From contig JBFFZZ010000147.1 in the NCBI GenBank assembly GCA_041568335.1, positions 1-7,589 of the forward strand: 7,589 nt of DNA, written 5' to 3'. The stretch is from WVWW01 sp041568335. Lineage in GTDB: Bacteria > Acidobacteriota > Polarisedimenticolia > Polarisedimenticolales > Polarisedimenticolaceae. A program made the translations under genes and the position numbers. The notes under the pieces were generated by a model. The model searched no databases, had not been told where the DNA came from, and saw nothing but the letters and a program-made list of their open reading frames with translations. Below are positions 1-7,589 of the stretch, piece after piece (position 1 is the stretch's first letter; each line of letters opens with the position of its first letter).

Positions 1-71
1 CGGGTTTCGTCGAACCGCACTTCCCAGTGGCCGGTTGCGTCGTAGAGCTTGTTGTCCGGAGGTTTCGGCAT
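1..71 (-). CDS. Start of an unidentified protein, last gene of the operon in this window (cut by left edge)
   Basis: Only the first 23 codons are present, reading MPKPPDNKLYDATGHWEVRF and then DET, and the frame stays open to the window edge. The ATG lies 9 bases after the stop of the LuxC-like reductase gene and on the same strand, so it is very probably co-transcribed with it. I see only a weak ribosome binding site (a TGAG stretch about ten bases upstream). The N-terminus is hydrophilic and shows no signal peptide. The family cannot be recognised from so few residues. From position, an enzyme that uses the aldehyde or acyl product of the preceding pair is a reasonable guess, but it is inference only. 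Confidence 0.6.
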   Translation of the reverse strand, partial: MPKPPDNKLYDATGHWEVRFDET

Positions 72-80
72 CGAGCGGTC

Positions 81-1519
81 TCAGGAGGCGCGGGCCTCTT
101 CCTGGTAGGCACGTTGGCGGTACAGGTGTTCGAACAGGTTGCCCTCGTGAGGCTGATCCCAGGAAACCACATTGGTCGGGAGTGCGCCAAGGTTGAGCCG
201 GTCGACGTGGCGGGCGATCATCATCTCGCGCCGCAAAGCCGGATCGTCGCTGATCAGGCTCGCCACCAACGTCGGGCCGATCGTCTTTGCGAGCGACTCC
301 TGCTCCGTTTCCACGACGCTCACGAAGGGGAACAACAGCTCCGACGACGCGAGCGGGTGACCGGGATCGGTGCAACGGATGACGGTCGGCAAAAGAAAAG
401 TGCAACCGTCCAGCTCGGCGACCCGGCCATCGGGGCGGAACCTCGAGGTGACATCCTCGGCGCCGGGGATCTGAAGCTGCCGGTCGATGAATTCACTGAT
501 GCGGTGCGCGATCTGCGGGTTCGAGAACGCCGCGATACCGGCCTCGGGGTCGTCCAGCGGTCGCGCGGTGATCCGGGCGAGCCGATCGGCGAGGCCCTCG
601 GCCAGGGCGTCACCGTGGGCGGTCGTCCAGACGCCCGATGCGTTGACGCAGGAACGGCCCCCGTTGGCCGCGACGGACGCCTCGACGAGGTCGAGGTGGC
701 GTTCCCAGTCGCCGGCGCGGTCGGCGCCGAAGATCACCTTGCTCCAGCCGGGTCCGTGGAGTTGGACGCGGCTGTCGCGTCGCCACGCGCGGACGGTGTT
801 CTCGTCCCCGAACAGCATCGACCGGTCGGTGCGCAACAGGATCTCGATCCCGCAGGAATGGTCGCCCGGGTAAAAGCCCACCGTGCCGGGCGGGAAACCC
901 GCCGCCAGCAACGCGTTGGCGATGCGCAGCGGGGTCCACGGCTCCTGGCTGCCGGGCTTGAGGACGAGCGGCACCTTGAGCGCCACCGACGGGATCCACA
1001 ACGAATGGACGCCCGGTGAGTTGGAGGGCAGCACCGCTCCGAGCGCATCGGCCTCACCACGATAACTGACGGTTCGTCCACCCTCGCTGCAATGGCCGCG
1101 ATCCAGGACGCCGAGGTCGACGCCACGGGTCAGCCCGGCCAGCACGCGGCGCATCTCGGCCAGCACGAAACGGATCTTCTCCATGTTGGCTCGGCAGAGG
1201 GCCTCGGGCATTCCGGTCGTGGCCGACTGGCAGCGGACGAACTCGTCCGGAGATTGCTTCCTATCGCCGCCGGGCTCGAGCGGCAGGTCGCCGTCATGGA
1301 ACAGGCCGGCGGCCCCCGCGCACCTTTCAATCAGATCTTCGGTCGCGAGTTCCCGGAGCTCTGCGCGATGCCCGGGCATGCGCAAGAGATCGCGCGAGAG
1401 GAGTCCGCGATTGGCCTGGCTGACCTCGGCCACGGGCTCGCCGTTGCGGACGTCCGTCAGGACGTTGAGGCTCAGGCTGCGGTACGGGACGCCCGCGCGA
1501 AGGACCGGGAGGTGCAGCA

Positions 1520-1520
<1 letters not shown>
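81..1520 (-). CDS. LuxC-like acyl reductase (aldehyde dehydrogenase superfamily), aldehyde-forming
   Basis: A 479-residue cytoplasmic protein of the acyl-CoA reductase (LuxC) branch of the aldehyde dehydrogenase superfamily. Members reduce an activated acyl group to an aldehyde with NAD(P)H through a thioester on a cysteine. The cofactor-binding half shows PSNSPGVH (165-172) and VLKPG (186-190). The catalytic cysteine is Cys291 in NGGRSCVNASGVW. The late motif SELLFPFVSVVE (393-404), with Glu394, matches the E-x-F-G-P region of aldehyde dehydrogenases. Where hydrolytic aldehyde dehydrogenases carry the general-base Glu in ELGG, this protein reads VQLHGPG (252-258), which fits an acyl-transferring reductase. 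There is no signal peptide or membrane helix. The ATG at 1520 shares its A with the TGA of the adenylating-enzyme gene, and a GGGGT run lies a few bases upstream. A GTG at 1604 would add 28 arginine-rich residues read out of frame inside the neighbour and is unlikely. The substrate is unknown; the coupled neighbour suggests an acyl-adenylate or enzyme-bound acyl group. Confidence 0.88.
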
Positions 1521-2610
<1,090 letters not shown>

Positions 2611-2611
<1 letters not shown>

Positions 2612-4173
2612 CAGCTCCCTTTCTTGGCTTTTGGCTTCCACGTGGCGCCGTTCTCGATCGCGAACAGCTTCGTCCGGCTGGCGACGTAGATCACGCCGTC
2701 CTTGGCGATCGGCGTCGTGTAGACCGCGGTCCCCATGTTGGTCTCGTGAAGCAGGATGCCCTCGCCGTCCTCACCGCCGTCGCGACCGGCCTTGAGCACC
2801 GCGATATCGCCGTCCTCGTCACCGATGTAGACCTTGCCGTCGGCGTAGAAGGTCGAGCCCCAGATCGCAGCGAACGTGTCGTACCTCCAGAGGCGCTTGC
2901 CGGTCTTGACATCCAGCGCGTAGACGAAGCCGCTCAGATCCGCGATGTACATCACGCCGTCGTGGATCGCCGCGGTGGACATCGTGCGGTGGAAGTCCTC
3001 CCCGCCGACGTGCCAGACCACGGCCGATTCGGTGATGTCCCCGGTCTTTTTGCCGGGCTCGATGGCCCACAGGTTGCCGTCGCCCTCGCCGTGCTCGGGA
3101 TCCTGGCCGACACCGATGTAGGCGCGCCCGTCGACGACGGCGGCCATCGAGATCACGTTGTTGCGCGTGCCCCGACCGCCGAGCTCCCAGACGGAGTCCT
3201 TGGGGTTGAGGTCGAACTTCCAGATCAGCTCTCCGGTCTCGGGCTCGAAGCTGTAGAGCCAGCCGTTTCCCCCGGGGAACAGCACCTGCCCCTTGCCGCC
3301 GAACACACCGTACGAGGGATTCGACCAGGAGCCGTGCAGGACCTTGTCGCCGGGATCGGCGTTTTCCCAGACCAGCTCGCCGGTCTTCTTGTTGACGACG
3401 ACAAAGCTCGGCGCCAGCGGCGTGGGCACGTTGAAGTGGCCCTCATCCACGCCCTGGCCGGTGATCACGAACACCAGGTCGCCGACGATCAACGGGCTGC
3501 CCGCGGCCAGGTTGTGCGGGAACACATCGAGCTCGGCGATCATGTCGTAGCGCCAGAGGATGTCCTCGTCGGTCTTGCCCTGTTTGGGGATGAACCCACG
3601 GACCATCGTGGTCTCGCCGTCCTCCCCCTTCTTCGGCACCATCCCCATCTCGCCTTCCTTGGTGTAGGGGCCGTCGTTCTCGCCGTCGAGGAACCCGTCG
3701 ACATCCGCGGCGATGATCTCGGCGCGGTTCGACACGTAATAGACAACGCCGTTCTCGATCGCCGGCGTCGAGCAGATGCCCTGGAGCGGCCAGTCGTTGA
3801 CTCGCCCCGCGCCCAGCTTGGGGTGCGCGGACTGCCACAGGAACTCACCCGTCTCCGCGTCGAAGGCCATGATGTTGCCGCGATCGCCCGTCAGCTCCGG
3901 GTTCTTGAGCGCCTCGTTGTTGGTACCGACGAAGATCTTGCCGTCGTAATAGATCGGGCCGGCGTAGGTCTGGCTGCCGAGCTCGGCGACCCACTTGATG
4001 TTCTTGCCGGATTTGAGATCCCATTCTTGCGGCAGGTTCTTCTCGTCGGAAACGAAGTTCCGCGACGCGTCGCCGCCGAACATGACCAGGTCGGTGTTGG
4101 TCTTCTCCGCCGCGAAACAGACTCCGGCGACCAGGATCACGGCGACGCCGAGCAGCTTGGGTGCAGTCTTCAT
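2611..4173 (-). CDS. Exported PQQ-type beta-propeller repeat protein
   Basis: A 520-residue protein with a Sec signal peptide (basic start MKTAPK, hydrophobic stretch about 7-20, probable cleavage near CFA-AEK at 21-22), followed by a beta-propeller over nearly the whole chain. The propeller blades show the tryptophan-docking pattern A-x-D-x-x-T-G-x-x-x-W: AFDAETGEFLW (103-113), VVNKKTGELVW (259-269), SFEPETGELIW (308-318) and ALDVKTGKRLW (419-429). Strand pairs such as GVVYYVS, GRAYIGV, GKVYIGD and GVIYVAS lie in between. Residues 155-205 form a charged insert rich in Asp, Gly, Glu and Lys. The fold is that of BamB and quinoprotein dehydrogenases, but I do not see evidence for bound PQQ or catalysis, so a binding or scaffold role outside the cytoplasm is as likely as an enzyme. 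The lipobox is poor (AGVC), so a lipoprotein is unlikely. The ATG follows the upstream gene by 11 bases, with GAGG overlapping that gene's stop. The function is not known. Confidence 0.87.
2615..2622 (-). promoter_or_regulatory. Ribosome binding site (AAAGGGAG) for the adenylating enzyme gene, inside the propeller gene
   Basis: The purine run AAAGGGAG lies in the last codons of the 520-residue propeller gene, just before the TGATG stop/start overlap. It supports ATG 2611 as the start and suggests that terminating ribosomes restart there. Confidence 0.6.
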
Positions 4174-4184
4174 TGAATCGAACC

Positions 4185-6410
4185 TCACTTGTTGGAGTAA
4201 ACGGTAACGTTGTCGTAGTACAGGTGGACCGGCGAGTAGCCGAGCAACCCCGGGGTTCCGCTCCGGATCGGGTGCGGGTCGTCGACCGTGATCGTCCAGG
4301 CCTCCGGCTCGGGATCCGACTTCTTCCAGACCTTGCCGTAGATCGTCGCCTTGTCGTCGGTGGTGACGACCTTCATCTTCATCCGGTACCAGGTGTGCGG
4401 CTCGAACAAGAAGTCCACCTGTTTGGCCATCCGCAGCTCGGCCGTCCACGAACGGACTTCCAGCTGATTCTTGGCCCCGACGATGTCGAGGATGTAGCCG
4501 GAGTTGATCAGACCGATGTCCGGACGGCGTCGCTTGGTGCCCTCCCCCAGGACTTCGGCTTCGATCGTGTAGTCGCTGAGCCAGCTCGGTCCCATATAAA
4601 GGAAAGTGCGGGTGAGGCCGCGACCGCGCGGCGCCTTGACCAGCACCTTGGCGCCGTCCTTCTCGCCGGCGAGATAGATCCGGTTGGCGCCGATCCACTG
4701 CGCGGGGAACCCGCCCTCGTCGAACTCCTCGAAATCGAAGCTCCACGGCAGCGGGGGGTAGACGCGCACGCGCGCGTAGCCCGAGAGGTCGCCGACCTTG
4801 GCCTTGATCTTGCCCGTCTGGAAGCCGTCGCCGCCGGATTTGAATTTGCCGCCCTCGACCGACCCGGCCAGCCCGTCGAGAGACCAGGTTGCCGGCTTCT
4901 CCTCGAGCACATTCCCGCTCGCATCGAGCAACCGCACGCGGAAACCGGCCGACTGCCCGGTCTCCAGCTGCACTTCCCACGGAACGACCTGCAACGTCGT
5001 CGCGGGACCCGGCTTGCCGGCTTTCTTGTTCTCCGGCTTGTCGCGCACGACCTTGAACGGCTTGGACTTGTCCCCGAGACAGTAGACGCCGCCCTCGGTC
5101 GCGAAGTAGATGCGGCCGTACGCCGTCGCGACGGACCCGTAGAACTCGGCGTAATCCCCGCTGGCGATCGTGAGCCGGTCCTTGTCGAGTTGCTTGACGC
5201 CGTCGCCGGTCAATTCGAGGATGTGGAGGTAGCCGTTCGTTTCCGGAACGTAGATTTTGCCGTCCGCGATCACCGGCGACGCCTTGCCGACGGTCCCGAT
5301 GTTGTGGACCCATTTGATCTCGCCGGTGGCCGCGTCGATCGCGTGTAGGTTGGCGGAGTTGTCGACGTGGTAGACGACCCCGTCCTTGACCGCCGGTGAC
5401 GGGAAACCGCCGCCGAACTCCTCGATACGCCACTTTTCGTGCGTCTTCGTGACGTCGCCGGAGCCCGTAGCGTCGATCGCCACCATCCGCCCCATCACAC
5501 CCGTGTCGATGTTTTCCTCGCTGTGCGAGACGAAGACGGTGTCGTTCTCGACCACGACGGTGACGTTGATCCCTCGTTTGCTCAGGTTGAAGTCCCAGAT
5601 CTTCCCGCCGGTCGCGATGTCCAGCGCGTAGATATGCCCGTCCGCGTTCCCGGAGATCAGCAGCCTCCGGCCGTTGACCGTCGCCACCACGGGACCGCCC
5701 TGCGTGTTGAAGTCCTCGGCCATCTCCCCCGGTGTCGAGACCCAGATCAGGTCCCCGGTGCGCTTGTCGAAGGAAAAGAAGCGATGGCGCAACGGCATCA
5801 GCTCGCCCCAGCCGACCGAGACGAAGCTGACGATCGCCTGGTCGCCGTCGATCAACGGTGTCTGGGTGCGTCCGCCGTAACCCGATAGCCGCCCGAACTC
5901 CTCGGTGAGGAAGCGGCTCCAGACGATCGCCCCGTCGGGAGCGTAGGCCGTGAACTGGCCGGCGACGCCGTGGGCGTAGACGTTCCCGGTCGCGGGGTCC
6001 GCGACGAGGCTGGCCCACCCGACGCGGTTGAAAGGCACCGTCGTCATGTAGACGTTGTAGCGGTGCTCCCAGAGCTTCTTGCCGTTCTCGGCGTCGTAAC
6101 AGGCGACGACCTCCTGGCGGTTGATCTTCGTCTTGGGATCGACGCCGGTGCGGCCGATCACGCAGACACGTCCGTCGATGACGACCGGTGTCGAGCGACC
6201 GATGAAGTCGGCTTTCCAGAGGAGGTTCTCGCCCTCGGGCGACCAGTGGTCGATGAGGCCGGTCTCCTCGGAGACGCCGGTGTAGGACGGGCCGCGCCAG
6301 GAAGTCCACTCCCCGGCAGCGCTCGTCGGAACGAGCAGGACGGCAACCGCGAGTACGGCGACGATCGCAGGCGCGCGATTCCCCTGCGAGTCTTCGTTTC
6401 GAATGGTCAC
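4185..6410 (-). CDS. Exported three-domain protein: PQQ-type beta-propeller, Ig-like domain, jelly-roll domain
   Basis: A 741-residue protein exported by a signal peptide (hydrophobic stretch about 14-28, cleavage near TSAA-GEW at about 32). Residues about 34-447 are a beta-propeller with docking motifs CYDAENGKKLW (104-114), SFDKRTGDLIW (213-223), ALDIATGGKIW (262-272) and AIDAATGEIKW (357-367). It opens with WTSWRGPSYTGVS, a common start of such proteins in Planctomycetota-like bacteria. A charged linker rich in Lys and Pro (about 448-470) leads to an Ig-like domain (about 470-552, ending in GYARVRVYP). The last part, about 553-741, looks like a concanavalin/LamG or DUF1080-type jelly roll (PHTWYRMKMKV, GLLGYSPVHLYYDNVTVYS), a fold that often binds sugar. 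I chose the GTG at 6410 because AGGGG sits seven bases upstream; the GTG at 6443 adds eleven residues and has no such site. It heads the probable operon. Domain assignments are by eye, and the function is unknown. Confidence 0.87.
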   Translation of the reverse strand: MTIRNEDSQGNRAPAIVAVLAVAVLLVPTSAAGEWTSWRGPSYTGVSEETGLIDHWSPEGENLLWKADFIGRSTPVVIDGRVCVIGRTGVDPKTKINRQEVVACYDAENGKKLWEHRYNVYMTTVPFNRVGWASLVADPATGNVYAHGVAGQFTAYAPDGAIVWSRFLTEEFGRLSGYGGRTQTPLIDGDQAIVSFVSVGWGELMPLRHRFFSFDKRTGDLIWVSTPGEMAEDFNTQGGPVVATVNGRRLLISGNADGHIYALDIATGGKIWDFNLSKRGINVTVVVENDTVFVSHSEENIDTGVMGRMVAIDATGSGDVTKTHEKWRIEEFGGGFPSPAVKDGVVYHVDNSANLHAIDAATGEIKWVHNIGTVGKASPVIADGKIYVPETNGYLHILELTGDGVKQLDKDRLTIASGDYAEFYGSVATAYGRIYFATEGGVYCLGDKSKPFKVVRDKPENKKAGKPGPATTLQVVPWEVQLETGQSAGFRVRLLDASGNVLEEKPATWSLDGLAGSVEGGKFKSGGDGFQTGKIKAKVGDLSGYARVRVYPPLPWSFDFEEFDEGGFPAQWIGANRIYLAGEKDGAKVLVKAPRGRGLTRTFLYMGPSWLSDYTIEAEVLGEGTKRRRPDIGLINSGYILDIVGAKNQLEVRSWTAELRMAKQVDFLFEPHTWYRMKMKVVTTDDKATIYGKVWKKSDPEPEAWTITVDDPHPIRSGTPGLLGYSPVHLYYDNVTVYSNK

Positions 6411-6538
6411 ACCAAGACCCCTATGCGGATGGTTTCGATACACGGGTAAATTCGGATTCTCGTCCGCGAGCAGAATATCCCCGGGCCGCCCGGCGAACGA
6501 GGCCGGAACTGTAAAAAATCGTATCTAAGACTGGAATA
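6411..6538. other. Intergenic gap between membrane-protein gene and propeller operon
   Basis: This 128-base gap is less GC-rich than its flanks and most likely holds the promoter and leader of the minus-strand operon. I see no hairpin followed by a T-run that would end the upstream transcript, and no convincing -35/-10 pair. It contains an A-run (T-run on the minus strand) around 6512-6517, a short GC palindrome at 6481-6493, and one of two copies of GATATTC (minus strand, near 6473-6479; the other copy, near 6534-6540, overlaps the upstream gene's stop). Without a terminator, read-through from the membrane-protein gene remains possible. Confidence 0.5.
6418..6422 (-). promoter_or_regulatory. 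Ribosome binding site (AGGGG) deciding the start of the three-domain propeller gene
   Basis: AGGGG on the minus strand lies seven bases before the GTG at 6410. The competing GTG at 6443 has only an AT-rich stretch in front. This supports the shorter 741-residue product, whose N-terminus still gives a normal signal peptide. Confidence 0.6.
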
Positions 6539-7102
6539 TCAGCCTTTTTCGGAAGGTTGCGCCGGCGGGACGTTCACGCTTCGAACCGCGGCCGGCTTCG
6601 GCGGACCCGCGGCGTCGGGCTTGAACTTCGTGACCAGGAACCCGCCCAGGGCGGCCAGGAGGATCCCCAGGAAAAAGGGCCACCGGATCGCGGAGATCCC
6701 ACCTTTGGGCGGGTGCACGATCATGGCGGTCAGCGCATTCACGATGGGAGCCCCCGCGAAGATGATCGACATCACGACCGTCGGAGATCCCTTCGCGCCG
6801 AACGCCAGCAGCACGCCGAGAGCCCCGGCCGCGCCGACGGTTCCGGCGATCAGCGACCACGTCGTCCCCTTGGTGGTGAAATCCCAAGTGGCACCGTTGA
6901 GCTTGAGCACGGCCAGCGGGGCCACCACCGCGGTGATGAAGTAGGCGACCCCGACGAACAGGAAGGCCTTGATGCGGCCGTGTTGGGGATCGCCCATGCC
7001 GGTCGCGCCGGTGTGCAGAAAGACGCCGTAGAGGCCCCAGGCCACCACGGTCATCAGTGCATAGGCCAGCCAGGCCATGCCCGTCTCGGTATTTCCCGCC
7101 AT
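6539..7102 (-). CDS. Five-helix membrane protein, EamA/DMT transporter-like half
   Basis: A 187-residue inner-membrane protein with five predicted transmembrane segments at about 9-29, 45-66, 81-103, 108-129 and 140-157, followed by a Pro/Ala-rich polar tail (about 161-187). Helix spacing and small-residue patterns such as GTVGAAGALGVLLAFG and SIIFAGAPIVNALTAMI, with the closing GILLAALGGFLV, resemble one EamA domain of the drug/metabolite transporter superfamily. Those transporters usually have ten helices in two EamA copies; one copy implies a dimer or a small non-transport relative. The ATG at 7102 has a strong GGAGG five bases upstream. The gene is followed after 128 bases by the propeller operon on the same strand and is divergent from the right-edge gene. 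The substrate is unknown, and similarity to EamA is by pattern only. Confidence 0.8.
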   Translation of the reverse strand: MAGNTETGMAWLAYALMTVVAWGLYGVFLHTGATGMGDPQHGRIKAFLFVGVAYFITAVVAPLAVLKLNGATWDFTTKGTTWSLIAGTVGAAGALGVLLAFGAKGSPTVVMSIIFAGAPIVNALTAMIVHPPKGGISAIRWPFFLGILLAALGGFLVTKFKPDAAGPPKPAAVRSVNVPPAQPSEKG

Positions 7103-7168
7103 CAGCGCCTCCGTGCGGTTCGTCTCGGCCGTCTAGCTTAGCAGTCGACCGGTTTCGGGCCGTTTTCC

Positions 7169-7181
7169 CTCGGTTTCCGAG
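7169..7181. repeat. Small inverted repeat in the divergent intergenic region
   Basis: CTCGG and CCGAG form a perfect five-base stem around a TTT loop, located between the divergent membrane-protein and right-edge genes. No T-run follows on either strand, so it is not a typical terminator. It could be an operator half-site pair or chance in GC-rich DNA. Confidence 0.25.
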
Positions 7182-7217
7182 TGCTCGAATCCGGCGACGG
7201 AGGCGTCTCGCGTGGGT

Positions 7218-7246
7218 TTGACTTTGCCCCCGACCGACCTGACATT
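7218..7246 (+). promoter_or_regulatory. Possible sigma70-type promoter for the right-edge gene
   Basis: TTGACT (7218-7223) is a near-consensus -35 box. After a 17-base spacer comes GACATT (7241-7246), which matches only half of the -10 consensus. It lies about 45 bases before the ATG at 7290. GC-rich phyla often have divergent promoters, so this is a weak call. Confidence 0.3.
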
Positions 7247-7289
7247 CTGCGCTGGTACGGGTCTTTTACGAATCTCCGTTGGAGTCCGC

Positions 7290-7589
7290 ATGCCGTCCAG
7301 CGGGACAGCCGGCTCGGTCATCACCCAGGAAAACGCGGCGGAACGAGTCGCCGATGGCCTGCGGCATCTTTATACCGCGTTCCAGAAGAGCGCGATCTAC
7401 GCCTCGGGCCATCCCGCCGCCGTCGAGGCGATCCGGCTCGCGGCGGAAGGCCTGTCGTTTTCCGTCGGCCGCGAGGACTCCCGGCTGATCAGCGTCGGTC
7501 GGGATCGTCTGATGCTGGACGGACGACACCTCGCCGACGCGTCCGGCGCCCTGCAATCCCTGGCGAGCCTGCTGCACGACCTCGACGTC
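7290..7589 (+). CDS. N-terminal 100 residues of an unidentified cytoplasmic protein, cut by right edge
   Basis: The frame from ATG 7290 is open to the window end, giving exactly 100 codons. GGAG lies five bases before the ATG. Codon use is strongly GC-rich at third positions, as in its neighbours, which supports it as real coding sequence. The protein is soluble and largely helical, without a signal peptide. Residues 26-45 read HLYTAFQKSAIYASGHPAAV, and later GRDRLMLDGRHL is followed by a leucine-rich helix (about 85-98). A pattern of 'L-A, then Y-x-x-G-H-P-x-x-x-x-A, then a D-R-L-x-x-x-G turn' is familiar from the N-terminal part of HEAT-repeat or HD-domain regulatory proteins of Myxococcota/Acidobacteriota type. 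I could not confirm this, and the missing C-terminus would decide. It is divergent from the membrane-protein gene. Confidence 0.8.
   Translation, partial: MPSSGTAGSVITQENAAERVADGLRHLYTAFQKSAIYASGHPAAVEAIRLAAEGLSFSVGREDSRLISVGRDRLMLDGRHLADASGALQSLASLLHDLDV

Noticed and set aside
27..1019. Plus-strand open frame of 330 codons opposite the LuxC-like gene
   Set aside because: It overlaps a well-supported reductase with catalytic motifs on the other strand, and its own translation is low-complexity and without a family match by eye.
2746..5348. Long plus-strand open frames opposite the propeller genes (2746-4176 and 4161-5348)
   Set aside because: Their products have no recognisable domain and mirror the codon pattern of the minus-strand genes. 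Long antisense open frames are expected in GC-rich coding DNA.
4174..6309. The frame of the 520-residue propeller gene stays open far upstream, giving an apparent 1232-residue protein
   Set aside because: The upstream part is an arginine- and glycine-rich out-of-frame reading of the 741-residue propeller gene, which has a signal peptide, propeller motifs and its own stop at 4185. The real start is the ATG at 4173, followed by a signal peptide.
6481..6517. GC palindrome plus nearby A/T run as a terminator
   Set aside because: On the minus strand the T-run comes before the palindrome rather than after it, and the loop is only one to three bases, so it does not fit an intrinsic terminator.
7133..7577. 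Minus-strand open frames across the right edge (7133-7324 and 7266-7577)
   Set aside because: They overlap the plus-strand gene starting at 7290, which has a ribosome binding site and a well-behaved protein sequence. Their translations show no domain.

Overview
The window is GC-rich, tightly packed bacterial DNA with no RNA gene, CRISPR array or insertion sequence that I can see. Exported PQQ-type beta-propeller proteins, an Ig-like plus jelly-roll fusion and a short EamA-like membrane protein are typical of Planctomycetota, Acidobacteriota and related uncultured phyla. The window alone does not settle the phylum.

Layout: most genes lie on the minus strand and read from right to left. Near the right edge, at about 7100-7290, is a divergent intergenic region. 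To its right a plus-strand gene begins and runs off the window. To its left is a 187-residue five-helix membrane protein related to EamA/DMT transporters. After a 128-base gap comes a tight minus-strand gene string that is probably one operon. In transcription order it holds a 741-residue secreted beta-propeller/Ig-like/jelly-roll protein, a 520-residue secreted beta-propeller protein, a 363-residue adenylate-forming enzyme that lacks the usual C-terminal domain (EhpF/PaaK/LuxE-like), a 479-residue LuxC/aldehyde-dehydrogenase-type acyl reductase, and the first 23 codons of a further gene cut by the left edge. The junctions are 11 bases, a one-base TGATG overlap, a second one-base TGATG overlap, and 9 bases, so translational coupling is likely.

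Working model: the truncated adenylating enzyme activates a carboxylic acid with ATP, and the LuxC-like enzyme reduces the acyl intermediate to an aldehyde. This would be a two-polypeptide carboxylic acid reductase like the one proposed for EhpF/EhpG in phenazine-type antibiotic biosynthesis. The left-edge gene may act on the aldehyde. Why this cytoplasmic pair is translationally coupled to two exported beta-propeller proteins is the most interesting open question here.
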